26,530 bases of DNA from Nemertoderma westbladi (Eukaryota; Xenacoelomorpha; Nemertodermatida; Nemertodermatidae), in NCBI GenBank assembly GCA_032718475.1, contig JAUCBJ010008201.1, forward strand, positions 1-26,530, in the 5' to 3' direction. How positions within the stretch are numbered: the stretch's first letter is position 1; every line of letters begins with the position of its first letter. Positions 26,494 through 26,530 of the stretch are shown piece after piece. The notes beneath the pieces are model-generated. The model saw nothing but the letters and a program-made list of their open reading frames with translations, had not been told where the DNA came from and did no database searches. The position numbers and the translations under genes were made by a program.

Positions 26494-26530
26494 TGTTTTC
26501 TGTCAGTGCTCTGCTCACTGACAGAAAACA
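26494..26530. other. Perfect 15-bp hairpin at the window end
   Basis: TGTTTTCTGTCAGTG pairs exactly with CACTGACAGAAAACA around the loop CTCTGCT. The second arm ends on the last base of the window. The loop-side words (CTGCTCACTG) also occur near 25729. Confidence 0.75.

Overview
The window is a stretch of eukaryotic, almost certainly animal, genomic DNA that consists mostly of transposable elements. Animal origin is supported by a CR1/Jockey-type LINE, BEL/Pao-like LTR retroelement remnants, a MULE with SWIM zinc finger, tRNA-derived SINE-like sequences and a cytosolic-type sulfotransferase. The abundance of AGGCCTA-type words and the repeat mix resemble marine invertebrate (perhaps deuterostome) genomes, but the species cannot be fixed from the sequence. 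The only gene that looks like a host gene is an intronless sulfotransferase on the minus strand (4464-5453).

Layout. 1-870: tail of an LTR-retroelement polyprotein and a probable 3' LTR. About 1600-4183: a 5'-truncated, twice-frameshifted LINE on the plus strand with its 3' tail. 4464-5453: sulfotransferase. About 5532-16001: a set of DNA transposons inserted one into another. Element A (outer, about 10.5 kb, ends TAGGGTAAACTGGGGG...) contains a foldback element (6766-7621) and element B (8503-15677, 4-bp GATA duplication), whose arms are 22-bp tandem arrays of an ACGCGT-bearing unit. Element C (9298-15079, 4-bp TATT duplication) is inserted in B's right arm. Element D (10955-14243, 9-bp CAGCTACAG duplication, about 145-bp terminal inverted repeats) is inserted in C; it is a complete MULE with an uninterrupted 811-residue transposase. 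The duplications for B, C and D give a readable order of insertion: A, B, C, D.

16032-18727: element E, with 64-bp terminal inverted repeats and a TA duplication but no transposase; it contains a 22-bp tandem array and a long inverted repeat. 18838-19377: a G-rich 22-bp minisatellite. About 20329-25000: a decayed BEL/Pao-like retroelement on the minus strand (gag piece, zinc knuckle and retropepsin-like domain, probable C-terminal tail and probable LTR), broken by frameshifts, deletion and a tRNA-like insertion. 25230-26530: short repeats, SINE-like tRNA heads, a 208-bp foldback and an SINE-type (ATT)n tail, ending in a perfect hairpin at the last base.

The most unusual material is element C: short GGGYAATTCCA ends, nine copies of a 15-bp motif (GTGACTNCNGGGACA), all in the same orientation and spaced by about 157-201 bp, and a small basic two-exon gene that I cannot assign to a known transposase family. 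Also unusual is that three unrelated array sequences in this window share an exact 22-bp period.
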